25,138 nt of DNA from Amphimedon queenslandica. Taxonomy: Eukaryota > Porifera > Demospongiae > Haplosclerida > Niphatidae. The notes below the pieces were generated by a model that saw only the letters and a list, made by a program, of their open reading frames with translations, did not search any database and was not told where the DNA came from. A program made the translations under genes and the position numbers. The stretch lies in the NCBI RefSeq assembly GCF_000090795.2, contig NW_003546522.1, forward strand, positions 58,282 through 83,419, written 5' to 3'. Positions 1 through 9,221 of this stretch are shown piece after piece (the first letter of the stretch is position 1; every line of letters begins with the position of its first letter).

Positions 1-508
1 CCTACCACTTTTCCATTTTTAATGTTTTTTTTATTTACTTGTAGATTGTAAACAAAAACATTAACAGTAAATTTTTTACATGAATTTTCATTATGTATAA
101 CAGAAATAGCACAATTACATGTAAATAGACCTAAGCACAAGTAACATTTTCCTTCACATCATTTATTTGGGGTTCCATGCATACAAAACCAAGACTCTAA
201 TAATGGGGAGTTTTATTCAGCTACAGTACACTTTCATCTTAGAAATAAAAGTGACAATATAGTAATATTTCAAGCATTATAACCAATCACAGAATCAATA
301 TACAATACAACTGACACTGCTTGGACTCCTATTTCCATGAAATGCCAGGTTCTTTGGTGGCTGCAGCAACTCCATTTTTACAATTTCTGTAGATATAATT
401 CTAAACAAGAGGATTTTTAATTGTGTATTTGATAAAGCATAAAAAGTTCAATCAAGTAGCAAATATAATTAGTAATCATTACTATTTAAGTAGTTTCAAG
501 AAAGATAT
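1..508. other. AT-rich stretch without recognisable gene
   Basis: I see no convincing coding sequence, RNA gene or terminal repeat here. The sequence is AT-rich with short homopolymers, and stops are frequent in all frames. It may be the 5' flank or an intron of the Kolobok-like element that becomes recognisable after about 600, but I found no TTAA-flanked terminus to prove where that element begins. Confidence 0.5.
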
Positions 509-762
509 ATGCCTCTTAAACTGCCTCATTATAGCCAGCCATTGTTCAGTTACGCCCACTTCCGTGTAGACAAATCTCTTCCAGTTTGGGATGGTTATGA
601 CTCGAATGGAATAATGCAGAAATGGTCATATGTCATGAGTTAGGTAAGTTTCAATGTTCTTTAAAGACATATTTACTTTGTATTTTTCAGTAAACCTTCC
701 ATGTAAACAAATTATTGTGAATATTGAGTTTAATTCAGTTGCTACCTTCACACTGTTTTGAG

Positions 763-1651
763 CAGACATCGCACTTGTATACATGATACACGAGTATCTA
801 CACAAAATCTTAGGCTAAAGTAGATAGTGGTAGATATTGGAGAGCAACCTAGAATATTCTCATTTATTTTTAGATATTTTCGTGTATTATGCCATAAACA
901 TTCTAATTATACAATTGTACAAAATTTCTGTGTCCACATGGCATAATGGCAGATGAGAGAATAGAATACGAAGAATTCTTTACAATTCCACAGCAGCCTT
1001 CTACAAACAAAGACTGTATAGCTAAATGTAAAATCTGCCAAGGATATAGAAAATACACGCTTAATTCCAAGAGGAATCTTTTACAACATCTCAAAAAAAT
1101 GCATGGTCAGCTGCTTGAAGAGCATTGTACCCGGAGATGTCAGTCAACCAGTTCAGTCCAATCTAGATTTCAAGAAGATGGCACATACCAGAGAAAGCAA
1201 CAGTTGTTAGATTTTAGCAGTGCTATAACTTCTGGCCCAAAATCAATTCATGGCACTAGTGCTGAGATACAGAACTACGTTAATCAACCACTTAGAAACA
1301 TCAATCCTATAACGTTTTGGGCAGAAAGAGAGAATACACCATTGTCTCAAATAGCTTTACAGCTGCTTTCAGTTCCATCGTCTTCTGCACCTGTTGAGCA
1401 TTTGTTTTCAAAAGCAGGATCTATACTTTGTCAACACCGTACTCGTATAAGAGTTGAAAAACTGCAACATTTATTATGTGTGGATAATTGATTGGTACTT
1501 GGTATTATTTGAAATTTACTAACATTAAATACATAAAAATACACAAAAATACACATCTACTTGCAAAGTAAATACAAGTAAATACTGATTAAAAAATTCA
1601 AATAAAAGTAGATACAGAGTAGATAGAATTTGAGTAGATGTGCTATGTCTG
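763..1651 (+). mobile_element. 889-bp hAT-superfamily element with 8-bp target duplication
   Basis: The terminal inverted repeats are CAGACATCGCAC at 763-774 and GTGCTATGTCTG at 1640-1651, with 11 of 12 bases complementary. They are flanked by an 8-bp duplication, GTTTTGAG at 755-762 and GCTTTGAG at 1652-1659 (7 of 8 identical). hAT elements make 8-bp duplications and often start with CA. Subterminal repeats of the type AGTAGAT(A/G) lie inside both ends (about 817-835 and 1597-1640) and would suit transposase binding. The only gene inside is the short ORF at 946-1491. The element sits within the Kolobok-like gene. With one copy of the duplication the inserted length is 897 bp, a multiple of three. 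Confidence 0.85.
946..1491 (+). CDS. BED zinc finger fused directly to hAT C-terminal dimerisation domain
   Basis: This is an uninterrupted 181-codon ORF inside the hAT element. Residues about 8-55 form a BED-type zinc finger: C28 and C31 (CKIC), then H48 and H53 (HLKKMH), after an aromatic-rich start. BED fingers bind the subterminal repeats of hAT elements. Residues about 120-178 are the hATC dimerisation region, with the signature SVPSSSAPVEHLFSKAG and the basic RTRIRVEKLQHLL tail. The RNase-H-like catalytic core and its insertion domain, normally several hundred residues between these parts, are missing. The protein could bind DNA and dimerise but not cut. The ATG at 946 is just upstream of the finger and has A at -3 (ggcATAATGG-like context is weak). 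Whether it is expressed is unknown; it may be a deletion derivative that acts as a repressor, or simply a relic that has stayed open by chance. Confidence 0.75.
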   Translation: MADERIEYEEFFTIPQQPSTNKDCIAKCKICQGYRKYTLNSKRNLLQHLKKMHGQLLEEHCTRRCQSTSSVQSRFQEDGTYQRKQQLLDFSSAITSGPKSIHGTSAEIQNYVNQPLRNINPITFWAERENTPLSQIALQLLSVPSSSAPVEHLFSKAGSILCQHRTRIRVEKLQHLLCVDN

Positions 1652-3455
1652 GCTTTGAGCATGGATGTAACAAACCAGTTTCCGTATTCTCTAGGCTGAC
1701 TGGTGCTATATTACAGATTACTTTTGAATGTTCAGATGGTCATGTTACTAAATGGTCATCTTCCAACAGTCATTCTAAGACAAGGAGTGTTATTGATGAA
1801 AAGAAATTGCTAATTGCAGCGTCCGTTCTTTTTTCTGGCAATCACTATGCTAAGATGAAATTTTTCTGCCCTATTTTAGATTTGAAGTGTCCTACAGAAA
1901 AGATGTATTATTAGCATTAACGCCTTTATTAATAAATTCTGGAAAACCAACCTTGACAAAGTCAGAGAAAGGTTATTTACCTTGATAGTTTATTACCTAC
2001 TATTTATGACAATTTTAGGTTTTATGATAAAGATGTAATAGTTAGAGGTGATGGAAGGTGTGATTCTCCTGGATCCTCTGCAAAATATTGTACCTATAGT
2101 CTGATGAAGTGTCAGGATACATCATAGACCTTGCAAATGTAGACAAGTGGGAGGTTCAGTTTAAATCTCCTGTTATGGATTCTGAAGGTTTTTGTAGATG
2201 TTTGGACAACCTAGCTAATAATTCTTCTGTAAGAGTAAAAGAATTGACGACTGATGCATCAATCACTATAATTGCTATGATGAGTATGTTGATAAGTCTG
2301 TATATGTTTAATTTTGTTTGTATACGCGACATGTAACATCCCAGTATAATTCATTCATTGGATATTTGTCACAAATCAAAGAAACTTCGTAAATTTCTCA
2401 CTAAAGTACAAATATTACATACTTACAACACTTCATGTGTGTAAATGTAAATGTATGCTATATATACAGGCAGCAAACGAAAGGGGAATGGGTAAGATTG
2501 CACTGTGGGCTGATCACTTATGTAATCATTTTTGGTTCTGCTGCAAGCATTGCTCTGGTAATGTTGAAGAATTACAGGTAAATTAAATTGGTGTTGATAC
2601 ATTACATTATGTGTATTTTCTTTACATTAAGCCACTATGGATAAGCTTTTACATCATGTACAAAATGAACATGTTTGGATTTTTAGCAAATGTAGTCACA
2701 TCAATGAAAATGGAGATGACGCCAGTTCACAACCACCAACAGATGAAAATGGAAAAGTAATACCATACTTTATACCTGGTGAGCCTGCACTGGAGGTTCT
2801 TAGACAAATTGTTTTAGATCCTATATGGCTGAAATCACTCTACTACTATGTTCGACTTAGGTACATGTAATATTGATGCTAATATACAAATACTATTATG
2901 ATCAAATAGACACACTGGGAGTTTAGAGTGCTTTCACAGTCCACTACTATCATATTGCCCAAAAAAATTGCTTTTAGGTAATATAACTCATGAATGACTC
3001 CATCTATCTGATTTGAATTGGTTTCATTAGAGATAAAGCTTATCATCAAGGGTGCAATTGGCCGCTATTGATCACAATCATCATATTGGAAGGCAACCTT
3101 GGAGAAAAAACAAATGTGACTTATGTTTTCATCAAACAAATAGGAAAAGGACTAAGTGCTGGGATGTTGCACCTGTTTTGGAGAAAAAGTCATAGTCATA
3201 TATACTGGAACTAGTAGACCTTTTTTAGTATCAAACTGAATGTAAAGACAGTATGCATAGGACTGCACAACAGAGAACTAGGCATCCTGAATTGATAGCA
3301 AGGACAGTATCAAAAAAGGATCCTCCATCAACCACTAATTTAGTTGAAGCAATGAAAAGTAGATTTTCATTTGAAAATAAGTTTTGAAAATCTAAAGTTT
3401 GAAATCTAATGCATATCATCGCATATCTGTATGTGTGATAACATATTTTGTGAAG

Positions 3456-4378
3456 TTATTGTGTTTTAAATCCCATGTATTGACCATTGGGAGATGGGTA
3501 CCACTCTTTTATGCAATTAACAACACACAAAGGACACACTTGACGATTGCCTGGGCCAAATTTCTGGTACTTCCAGAGTATATACTGCCTATTGGCAGCT
3601 TTACTAAAACTTTCAGGTGAGTTACTTATTGTTTTAGCTCGTATATCAGATCTCTGGTGAATAGCAACCACTAGAACTTGCTGGTCAAGGCAAATGTTAA
3701 AGAAATGCCTGTACAAAGTGATACAACATTGTCTATTATACAGCAGACATTCTCCTCTTCAGTATCCATAATTGTGCATTTTCCACATGTGCACCATGAT
3801 GGTTGAACATAATGGGGATGTGGTTTTTCATTTGGATCTGATGGTGCACGTTTCAACAAGGACTGAGCCATGGCTATACCTCCATGACCAAGGAAAAGTT
3901 CTCTTATTAGTCGCTTACTATCTTCAATTGAAAGTTTATCCACAAACTCCTATGTCAAAATTCATTGTGTTGTGCTTAACAATACATCGCATTATAATAC
4001 TTACATCCATTTCTCTTGTTTGTGCCTCTATAGAATCAATTGATCCAGATTGTCCTAAATTTGTTGTAGCAAGCACCTATTAATTTTGATTACATTGTCT
4101 TATCTACTTTCATGTATTTATTTATACGGAGTTTACCTGGTTCCTGCGCGGCTTTTTCTTGCCACATTGGAAAGTACTCTGACATGTGGTCCCAGCTGCT
4201 TTGCATGGACATAAACCTCTACCACCCCGTTGCCTTGTGCACATGCCTGTGCAGCTACAGATGGTAATTGCTTCCTTTAATTACCCATTATGTTGCAGCA
4301 GCAGATACATAAGACTTTTACCTTATTTTCTTGAGATACATCAGTCAAGTTATTGTGCAAGCTGTTTTGAGTGGGCAT
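3456..4378 (-). pseudogene. Four-exon gene: Cys-rich domain plus P2X7-ballast-like zinc domain, one frameshift
   Basis: The gene reads on the minus strand as exons 4378-4322, 4274-4137, 4076-4005 and 3949-3456. All three introns have GT-AG ends, are 47-60 bp long and are phase 0. Exon 2 encodes a cysteine-rich module (CSCTGMC, then LCPCKAAGTTC, then FQCGKK). Exon 4 begins with a helical stretch, then SWCTCGKC...TEEENVCC, later ICLDQQVL, AANRQYILWKYQKFG and CVVNCIKEWYPSPNGQYMGF. That Cys pattern and C-terminal block match the zinc-binding ballast domain of the P2X7 receptor, which also occurs without the channel in many invertebrate proteins. About 253 codons in all. A one-base frameshift near 3733-3741 separates the two halves of exon 4; otherwise the gene is intact. 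No channel segments are present, so it is not a P2X receptor. It ends 69 bp from the convergent Kolobok-like gene and may be that element's second gene. Confidence 0.7.
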
Positions 4379-5549
4379 TTTCATAACAACTGTAACCGCA
4401 CCCATACAAGTAACTGTTTACATTGTTAATGGAAGCCATACATGACTTCTGTGTCTGTGGCCCTTTAATGAGTTGTAATATGATGTCAGCTCAGAACAGA
4501 ATTGATGTTCAATCCATTTTTGTTATTTATAATTTTGGTTTTTTTGTTATTTATAATTTTGGTTTTAACAGCTCATTCCATTTTCAGTTAAATTAAAGTT
4601 TTATTGCCAAACAGTAGAGCTTGGTTAGTAGGGTTGACTTGGTCAAAATGGCTGCCCAATCTGAGCTATTTTTGTTAATTTTTCTAGAATAACCTAACTT
4701 TGTTACCTAAGAGCATAGATGAGCTTTTCATTACCATTAGAAGACCAGAGAACCAGCAAATGGAGCTGTAATATCATAAGTACAGCTTTACGATGTCCAT
4801 GAATGCTTGCATGCGTATTCCGCTTTGGTTTCAACTCTGCTTGTTCTTTCTGTTAGTCAAAACTCCTCCTAGAATTTCAATCACAGAAGATTTATTTTTA
4901 CAAAATTCCCTTGTGCTGTAGTGCAAGAAGTGCAGTTACTAATCAAATACAGGCAAGCAAAATCTAGGAAAATTTGTGTTCTTTGGCCTAAGCAGTGCTG
5001 TACTTACTTCTAGATGCCTTTTTAGCATGCTGTCTTCTGAGCACACTCAGATTAACATCAGGGCATTAAATGAAATAAGTAATTACTCATTTATGGCGCA
5101 GCTTTCAGATTGGCTGTGGCTAGAGCCCTGGAAATAGGACACAGTTTTCTGGCTCTGGTAGAAGGTTTGACAGGAAGTTTTTACAGGAAAAAATTTTTAG
5201 CAAAATAATGAAACTTTTGCCATACTTTCAATTAAAAGGGCTAACATGAGACAGTTGAACTCAAGGTTGGATGAGCTGTGGGATTTTGAATAAAGTAAGT
5301 TTCTTTTTAAAGGTAAAATTGAGTATACAATATATCTTGTAATTTTTGTGTGCATCTACTTTTTGGATGCATGGCTTGGTGCGAAATTAAAATTAATAAA
5401 AATTTTGTTAATACAAAAATTAATTTGTACAAACTTTTGCTTAATAATGAAAATACTGTAGTAATTGTACTACAACTTCATTATTTCACCCCAGCTTGCA
5501 TTCGAAATCCCAGCTCGAGTTTTTCACCATCTTTATATCAAGAGGTTTA
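4379..5549. other. Intergenic stretch between the Cys-rich gene and the pogo-like relic
   Basis: I see no convincing gene. A 69-codon ORF at 5350-5559 is built from AT-rich sequence and resembles nothing I know. A short tandem duplication lies at 4521-4562. A TTAA at about 4463 next to GGGCCACAG (minus strand) could be the outer end of a Kolobok-type element, since these duplicate TTAA, but I found no matching inverted copy near the left edge of the window. Confidence 0.4.
4521..4566. repeat. 24-bp tandem duplication
   Basis: TGTTATTTATAATTTTGG occurs at 4521-4538 and again at 4545-4562 with a period of 24 bp and T-rich linkers. It looks like simple slippage in AT-rich DNA. Confidence 0.85.
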
Positions 5550-5599
5550 CATGAGGTGAACAAAGAAGTCCAACGAGTCCTGAATGAACCAAAGAAACA

Positions 5600-6952
5600 G
5601 GGAGATACCATTCATATAACCCAGAGACTCGCACTGAAATTGGTATATATGCAATGATGCAAGGTGTTGCTGCTGCATCTTCCTTATTTACAAGAAAGCT
5701 GAAACACTCTGTCTCTAAAAGTAGAGTTTTGTTCATTGTAAGTAGCACTTAGAAGAAAGACGGGTCAGTGGTTTTCCAGTAACTGTCTCAAGCGTTCTAT
5801 TTAAACTTCAGGGACGCCCACCTTTACCTGGTGAGAATTTGCACATGAAAGTGCAGATGTACATAAGGAAACTGAGAAACAATGGAGGAGCTGTTACCAC
5901 CAGGACAACTCTATTTGCAGCAAAGGCCATCATTTATGATAGATGTAGATTGAAGAAACATGGTGGATATTTCGAGTTTAACAAGAGTTGGGACTCTCTC
6001 TACTGAACAAAATGCAGTTTGTGAAGTGAAAAGTAAGCACTGCAAAGAGCAAAGAAAGTGTGACAGACTTCAATAAACGATTGGATGACATTTTTTTGTA
6101 ATTTTGGTAAACATGGTAAAGGTGGAAGACAATCCTTTGGAACTAATTTTAATTTCGACAAAACTGCAATCAGGTTGGTCAGTTCCTCACGACCATGGAG
6201 CGTAAAGGATCACAAAGTATTCAATTAACAGGTGCCAATGAAAAACACGATATAACTGCGGTACTTTGTGGCAGCATTTTGGGTGATTTTTTGCCATTAC
6301 AGCATATCTACAAAGGAAGAACCACTGGCTGTCATACTTCATATGAGATTCTGGAGAACTAGAGTATTACCCATTTGCGAAAGCACTGGAGCAATGAGAA
6401 CACTATGTTGGAATACATAAATGATGTAATATATCCATGTGAAGAATGTTGATGAAAGGTTAGGCTGTGAATCATCAGCTGTTGTCATAATTGATTATTT
6501 TAAGGGACTGTTTACTTAGGACATTATTTCTCTATTGAAGTTTTACAACATTCACACTTGCCTAATCCCAACAGAAACTACAAGTTGTTTACAACCACTA
6601 GATGTGGCTGCTCTTATATAAGCCTGTAAAAGACTTCCTTAAGAGGAAGTGTGATGATTAGTGCACTTCCCAAGTGATGGAACAGATACAGGAAATATGC
6701 GATGACTATATAGAAGCTTAAAACCTACAAACCATTGATGTATGGCTAGTGTAAAAGAGACATCAGCAGAATGCCTTGTTTAAGTTCTATGTACATTGCT
6801 AGCAATCTTCAATTTTATAGTCAATGGATTTATGAAAGCAGGCATTAGACAACTTACCAATTGAGCTCCATGAAGATTTGGTGAAAGTGATAGTGATGCC
6901 AGTTCTGAATCTGATGACAAAAGTCATGGAACTACTGGTGATAGTGACTAAA
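5600..6952 (+). pseudogene. pogo/Tigger-like (DDE_1) transposase relic, copy 1
   Basis: This is a degraded Tc1/mariner-superfamily transposase of the pogo/Tigger/CENP-B-like type. The order of recognisable pieces is collinear with that family. They are NPETRTEIGIYAMMQGVAAA near 5620-5680 (helix-turn-helix region); GRPPLPGENLHMKVQMYIRKL at about 5812-5870; a GG(A)VTT block; NFDKTAI near 6150, the DQTG-like first Asp; a GAN-K(R)-ITAVLCG region near 6230; LIDYFKG near 6490, the second Asp; and LQPLDV near 6595, the third. It closes with an acidic Ser/Asp tail near 6880-6952. There are many stops and frameshifts, so it cannot make a transposase. No terminal repeats were found. The 17003-18816 gene on the other strand belongs to the same family but is better preserved. 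Confidence 0.75.
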
Positions 6953-7028
6953 TTTCACACTTTATTATAATAATGTTTTATTGTTATTATGTGAAACATA
7001 TAGATACATATGTACATAAGATTATATA

Positions 7029-7278
7029 CTGTATATCCTTAAATAGAAGCTGCATGCAAATAAATGCCAGGGTAGCAATAGAATTGTACTGTAGATACAC
7101 AAATTTAGCCAAGATGTAACTCAGTAGCCTTGTGGATACTACCTGAATTTCCAGGAGTCTAGGTCACTGGTTCGAATTCCCACTCTGAGCCAAAGTTTTT
7201 TTTACTTTACATATGTTTCTGTGGTCCAAATGACATTTTAGGAAATAGATGCCCTGGCTTTTATTTAAGAAAATATGG
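7029..7278. mobile_element. TA-flanked MITE carrying a tRNA-like unit
   Basis: The two ends are related inverted repeats: CTGTATATCCTTAAATAGAAGC reading in from 7029 (17 of 22 bases) and CCATATTTTCTTAAATAAAAGC reading in from 7278 on the minus strand. A further matching CCAGGG(T/C)A lies inside each. TA flanks both ends (7027-7028 and 7279-7280), as expected for Tc1/mariner-type insertion. The middle is a tRNA-like sequence (7108-7203) rather than transposase-derived DNA. Confidence 0.6.
7108..7203 (+). other. tRNA-like pol III unit (SINE-type)
   Basis: An A-box-like TAACTCAGTAG (7117-7127) and a B-box-like GGTTCGAATTC (7169-7179) are 41 bp apart, as in a tRNA. A run of eight T follows at 7196-7203 and could end pol III transcription. 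There is no matching acceptor stem, and T replaces the usual C at the end of the T-loop, so this is not a working tRNA gene. It may be a tRNA-derived SINE fragment captured by the surrounding MITE. Confidence 0.45.
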
Positions 7279-7319
7279 TAATTAAATAACAACATTATTA
7301 TACTGGTATATATTTTAAA

Positions 7320-7676
7320 TTAATCATCATGCACTATACGGCGTAGTGATCTGTTTAGTTTCTCAATACTTGGTTTATTTCCAGTGAAAGTGACAAGACA
7401 AGAGATTTCCAATCCACCATGAGGTCAGTCAGCACTATATCCATGTCCATTAGTAACAGTTTACTTTACTGGGCCTCCTTGCCTCAAAAATATAGGGCAA
7501 ACTAAAAAAAACTTTCTTGGCAGGTGAACATTATCCTTCAAAATGGCAACATCATATCTGTCTTTCACATTTGATGGCTCACTGACACACTCAAAGGTCT
7601 CCCCTATAACTGCAATCCAGACAGCATGATAAACAGGGTAGCCTCTAACACAGATGTCCTCTGCATGCTCCTCCAT
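7320..7676 (-). pseudogene. HIRAN-like domain protein fragment, copy 1
   Basis: The reading frame starts at an ATG at 7676 and gives VRGYPVYHAVWIAVIGETF, then SEPSNVKDRYDVAILKDN and HLPRKFFLVCPIFLRQGG. After a stop near 7461 it continues as NGHGYSAD..HGGLEISC and GNKPSIEKLNRSLRRIV, ending at 7320. The pattern (Val-Arg-Gly start, Asn-x-x-Asp-x-Ala/Val core, HxPRK, GGLEI) recalls a HIRAN-like domain repeated in many sponge and cnidarian genomes. HIRAN domains bind DNA ends in repair enzymes; no such role can be assumed here. It is about 110 codons and broken in the middle. Related fragments lie at 14263-14623 and possibly at 19067-19471. Confidence 0.5.
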
Positions 7677-8116
7677 TGTTCCATAATCTTTTAATATTTT
7701 GTAATGTATTAAACTTCGTAATCTTTAAAATTCTGTATGTTTTAATTTTCAGAGAGGTAATTTTGTACGAAAAAATAATTACATGAATTTTTAATACACA
7801 AAAATATTCTACATTGAAAATACCAGATATACGTTAGGTAGATCTACAGTACTTAGAAATGGCATAGGTGAGATCATTGGAATGACTCATACCATAAGTC
7901 ATGTACTTGATCTAGTCTCACAAAGCGGACCATGCATTCCCTGGGCCAGCCTACCCCAAACAAACACTGTAGGCTGAGGCATGGTCTACTTTGCAGGACT
8001 ACTCCTAGGCTACACAATTTATGCTGTGGTCCTTCAAAAATGGACTGGTCTTTTTACAATTTTTGTTTCATCAGTTAAAATAATTACCTAGATTTATTTT
8101 GTTTTGAAAAGATTAC

Positions 8117-8149
<33 letters not shown>

Positions 8150-8162
8150 TCATTAGTATTAT
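7677..8162. other. Intergenic stretch ending in a (TTA)n microsatellite
   Basis: No gene is seen. The right part contains a pure (ATT)n run of about 11 units at 8117-8150, directly before the foldback element. The (TTA)n sequence continues on the far side of that element. Confidence 0.6.
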
Positions 8163-8565
8163 CAAGAGTGGATAATTATTTAGGGAGAGTGTCTAACCTG
8201 CCTATATTCTGTGATACCACAGCGCATATGTTTACATCCGTTTTTTGCAAGTATACTGAGTTAATCTCAGTAATCTTGAAATTTATGGGTGTGGCTGATA
8301 AAATGGCGCTTGAAGCATGCAGGCAACTTTAAGTCTTATATCTCCACTCTGAGGATCATGTAGTGCAAGAAACAAGCAGGAGCAGGCGGGAATATGTTCT
8401 TCTAATGGTTGGCTCTATCTTATTTGCAGCTTTCTGACTTGGAATCGGTATAAGGACACAAGAATGACTACTTGGTGCTAATAACCATGCTATGTAAACT
8501 TACGCACTGTGGTATCACAGATTATAGACGGGTTAGACACTCTTCCTAATAATTATCCACTCTTG
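8163..8565. mobile_element. 403-bp foldback element with ~80-bp terminal inverted repeats
   Basis: The left arm begins CAAGAGTGGATAATTATT at 8163, and the right arm ends with its complement AATAATTATCCACTCTTG at 8565. Similarity continues inward about 80 bp on each side through CTGTGATACCACAG (about 8209-8222 and its inverse near 8508-8521) to GTTTACAT, with only a few mismatches. The 240-bp core holds no ORF of note. Both flanks are TTA-repeat DNA on the same strand, so the element sits inside a microsatellite. It is non-autonomous; the superfamily is not clear. Confidence 0.8.
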
Positions 8566-8752
8566 CTATTATTATTGTTATTATTATTTAATTTAGGTGC
8601 TAGCCCTATAAACACTTATAAGTTTAAAGAGTGTTACTGCTATCAAATCTCAAGTTTTTCTGTACTTACTCTATCACTGCGACATACAGTTGTGCAAATG
8701 CATAATAATTCCCAGGAGCTGGAGTTGGGTATTTTTGATATTTTTCTCTAAG

Positions 8753-9204
8753 ATGATAAATCTATCCGGCATTATTATGTTGCCCACACCCAGTTGTGTA
8801 GAAGCAATTGCAACCTGCCTGAGAATGCAAGTAAAATAATAATACTTTTCATTTTTCACACTTGCACATAATTTTTAGGTTAATGAATTTACGCAACAAA
8901 TAGTAATAAAAATTTTAAGGTTTCTCAATAATGCATTTACTGTTGTTTGGAACTGGAATATAGCATCACAAATTCAGAAGATAAGTGCCTTAAAGGCAGC
9001 CGATGACACTGATGAGGAAGAGTGGGATGAAGAAGAGACAGAAGATGATGTAAATTTGAATCAGCTGAACCACTTAATACCGTTAGATTTAAGTGTATTG
9101 GAGCAACAAGTAAGGCTTATAACATAGCTAGGAGTGATGTATCTATTTTACAGTCACCAATCTCGATGGCGTGTGTGCCCGAGGGGGAAGTGACTGTAAA
9201 TTAG
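8753..9204 (+). CDS. Small three-exon gene for an acidic protein, possibly 5'-partial
   Basis: Three exons can be joined: 8753-8830, 8879-9109 and 9154-9204. Both introns are 44-48 bp, run GT-AG (GTAAAA...TTTTTAG and GTAAGG...TTTTACAG) and are phase 0. Together they give 119 codons and a stop at 9202-9204. The middle exon encodes a hydrophobic/aromatic stretch (FLNNAFTVVWNWNIASQI) followed by an acidic run (ADDTDEEEWDEEETEDD). I do not recognise the family. A polypyrimidine tract and AG lie just before the first ATG (TTTTTCTCTAAG), so that exon could be internal with more exons upstream. Open frames in three consistent exons with no decay set it apart from the transposon relics and suggest a host gene. 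Confidence 0.45.
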
Positions 9205-9221
9205 ATTCATTAGGAACTAAC

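Larger units (their letters stand above)
598..3387 (+). pseudogene. Kolobok-like DDE transposase, decayed and interrupted by a hAT element
   Basis: This is a cut-and-paste transposase relic. The diagnostic block VRGDGRCDSPGSSAKYCTY (about 2040-2100) holds the first catalytic Asp and is typical of Kolobok transposases as I know them. LTTD near 2245 gives the second acidic residue. A DICHKSKKLRKFL block follows at about 2360-2400. Next come a Trp/Cys-rich exon at 2470-2577 with a CCKHC motif, LLHHVQNEHVW at about 2645, and HTGSLECFH at about 2910, which supplies the catalytic Glu. The last readable block, about 3050-3387, includes LAAIDHNHHIGRQPW. Short GT-AG introns are visible, for example 644-690 and 2578-2631. 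Damage: the hAT insertion at 763-1659, a stop at 1912, frameshifts near 2105 and 2645, and later stops. A 44-codon ORF at 509-643 may be N-terminal sequence but I do not recognise it. The superfamily call rests on motif memory, and the element's ends were not found. Confidence 0.72.

Noticed and set aside
1630..1662. TTG-start gene beginning in the hAT terminal repeat
   Set aside because: The frame is only open by chance across the TIR; the protein similarity starts after 1659, in the Kolobok-like gene.
3231..3419. Minus-strand 62-codon ORF
   Set aside because: It lies opposite the Kolobok-like C-terminal sequence and has no features of its own.
3772..4083. Plus-strand 103-codon ORF
   Set aside because: It is the complement of exons 3 and 4 of the Cys-rich/P2X7-like gene, whose splice sites and motifs are far stronger.
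5350..5559. 69-codon ORF before the pogo-like relic
   Set aside because: Low-complexity Asn/Lys/Ile sequence from AT-rich DNA with no motif.
7108..7192. Functional tRNA gene
   Set aside because: No acceptor stem pairing, poor anticodon arm, and a changed T-loop base; only the pol III box pattern remains.
8117..8150. CRISPR-like or satellite array
   Set aside because: It is a plain (ATT)n microsatellite with no spacers.
8509..8751. 80-codon ORF with a Leu run
   Set aside because: The Leu run is the (TTA)n microsatellite read in frame, and the start lies in the foldback arm.
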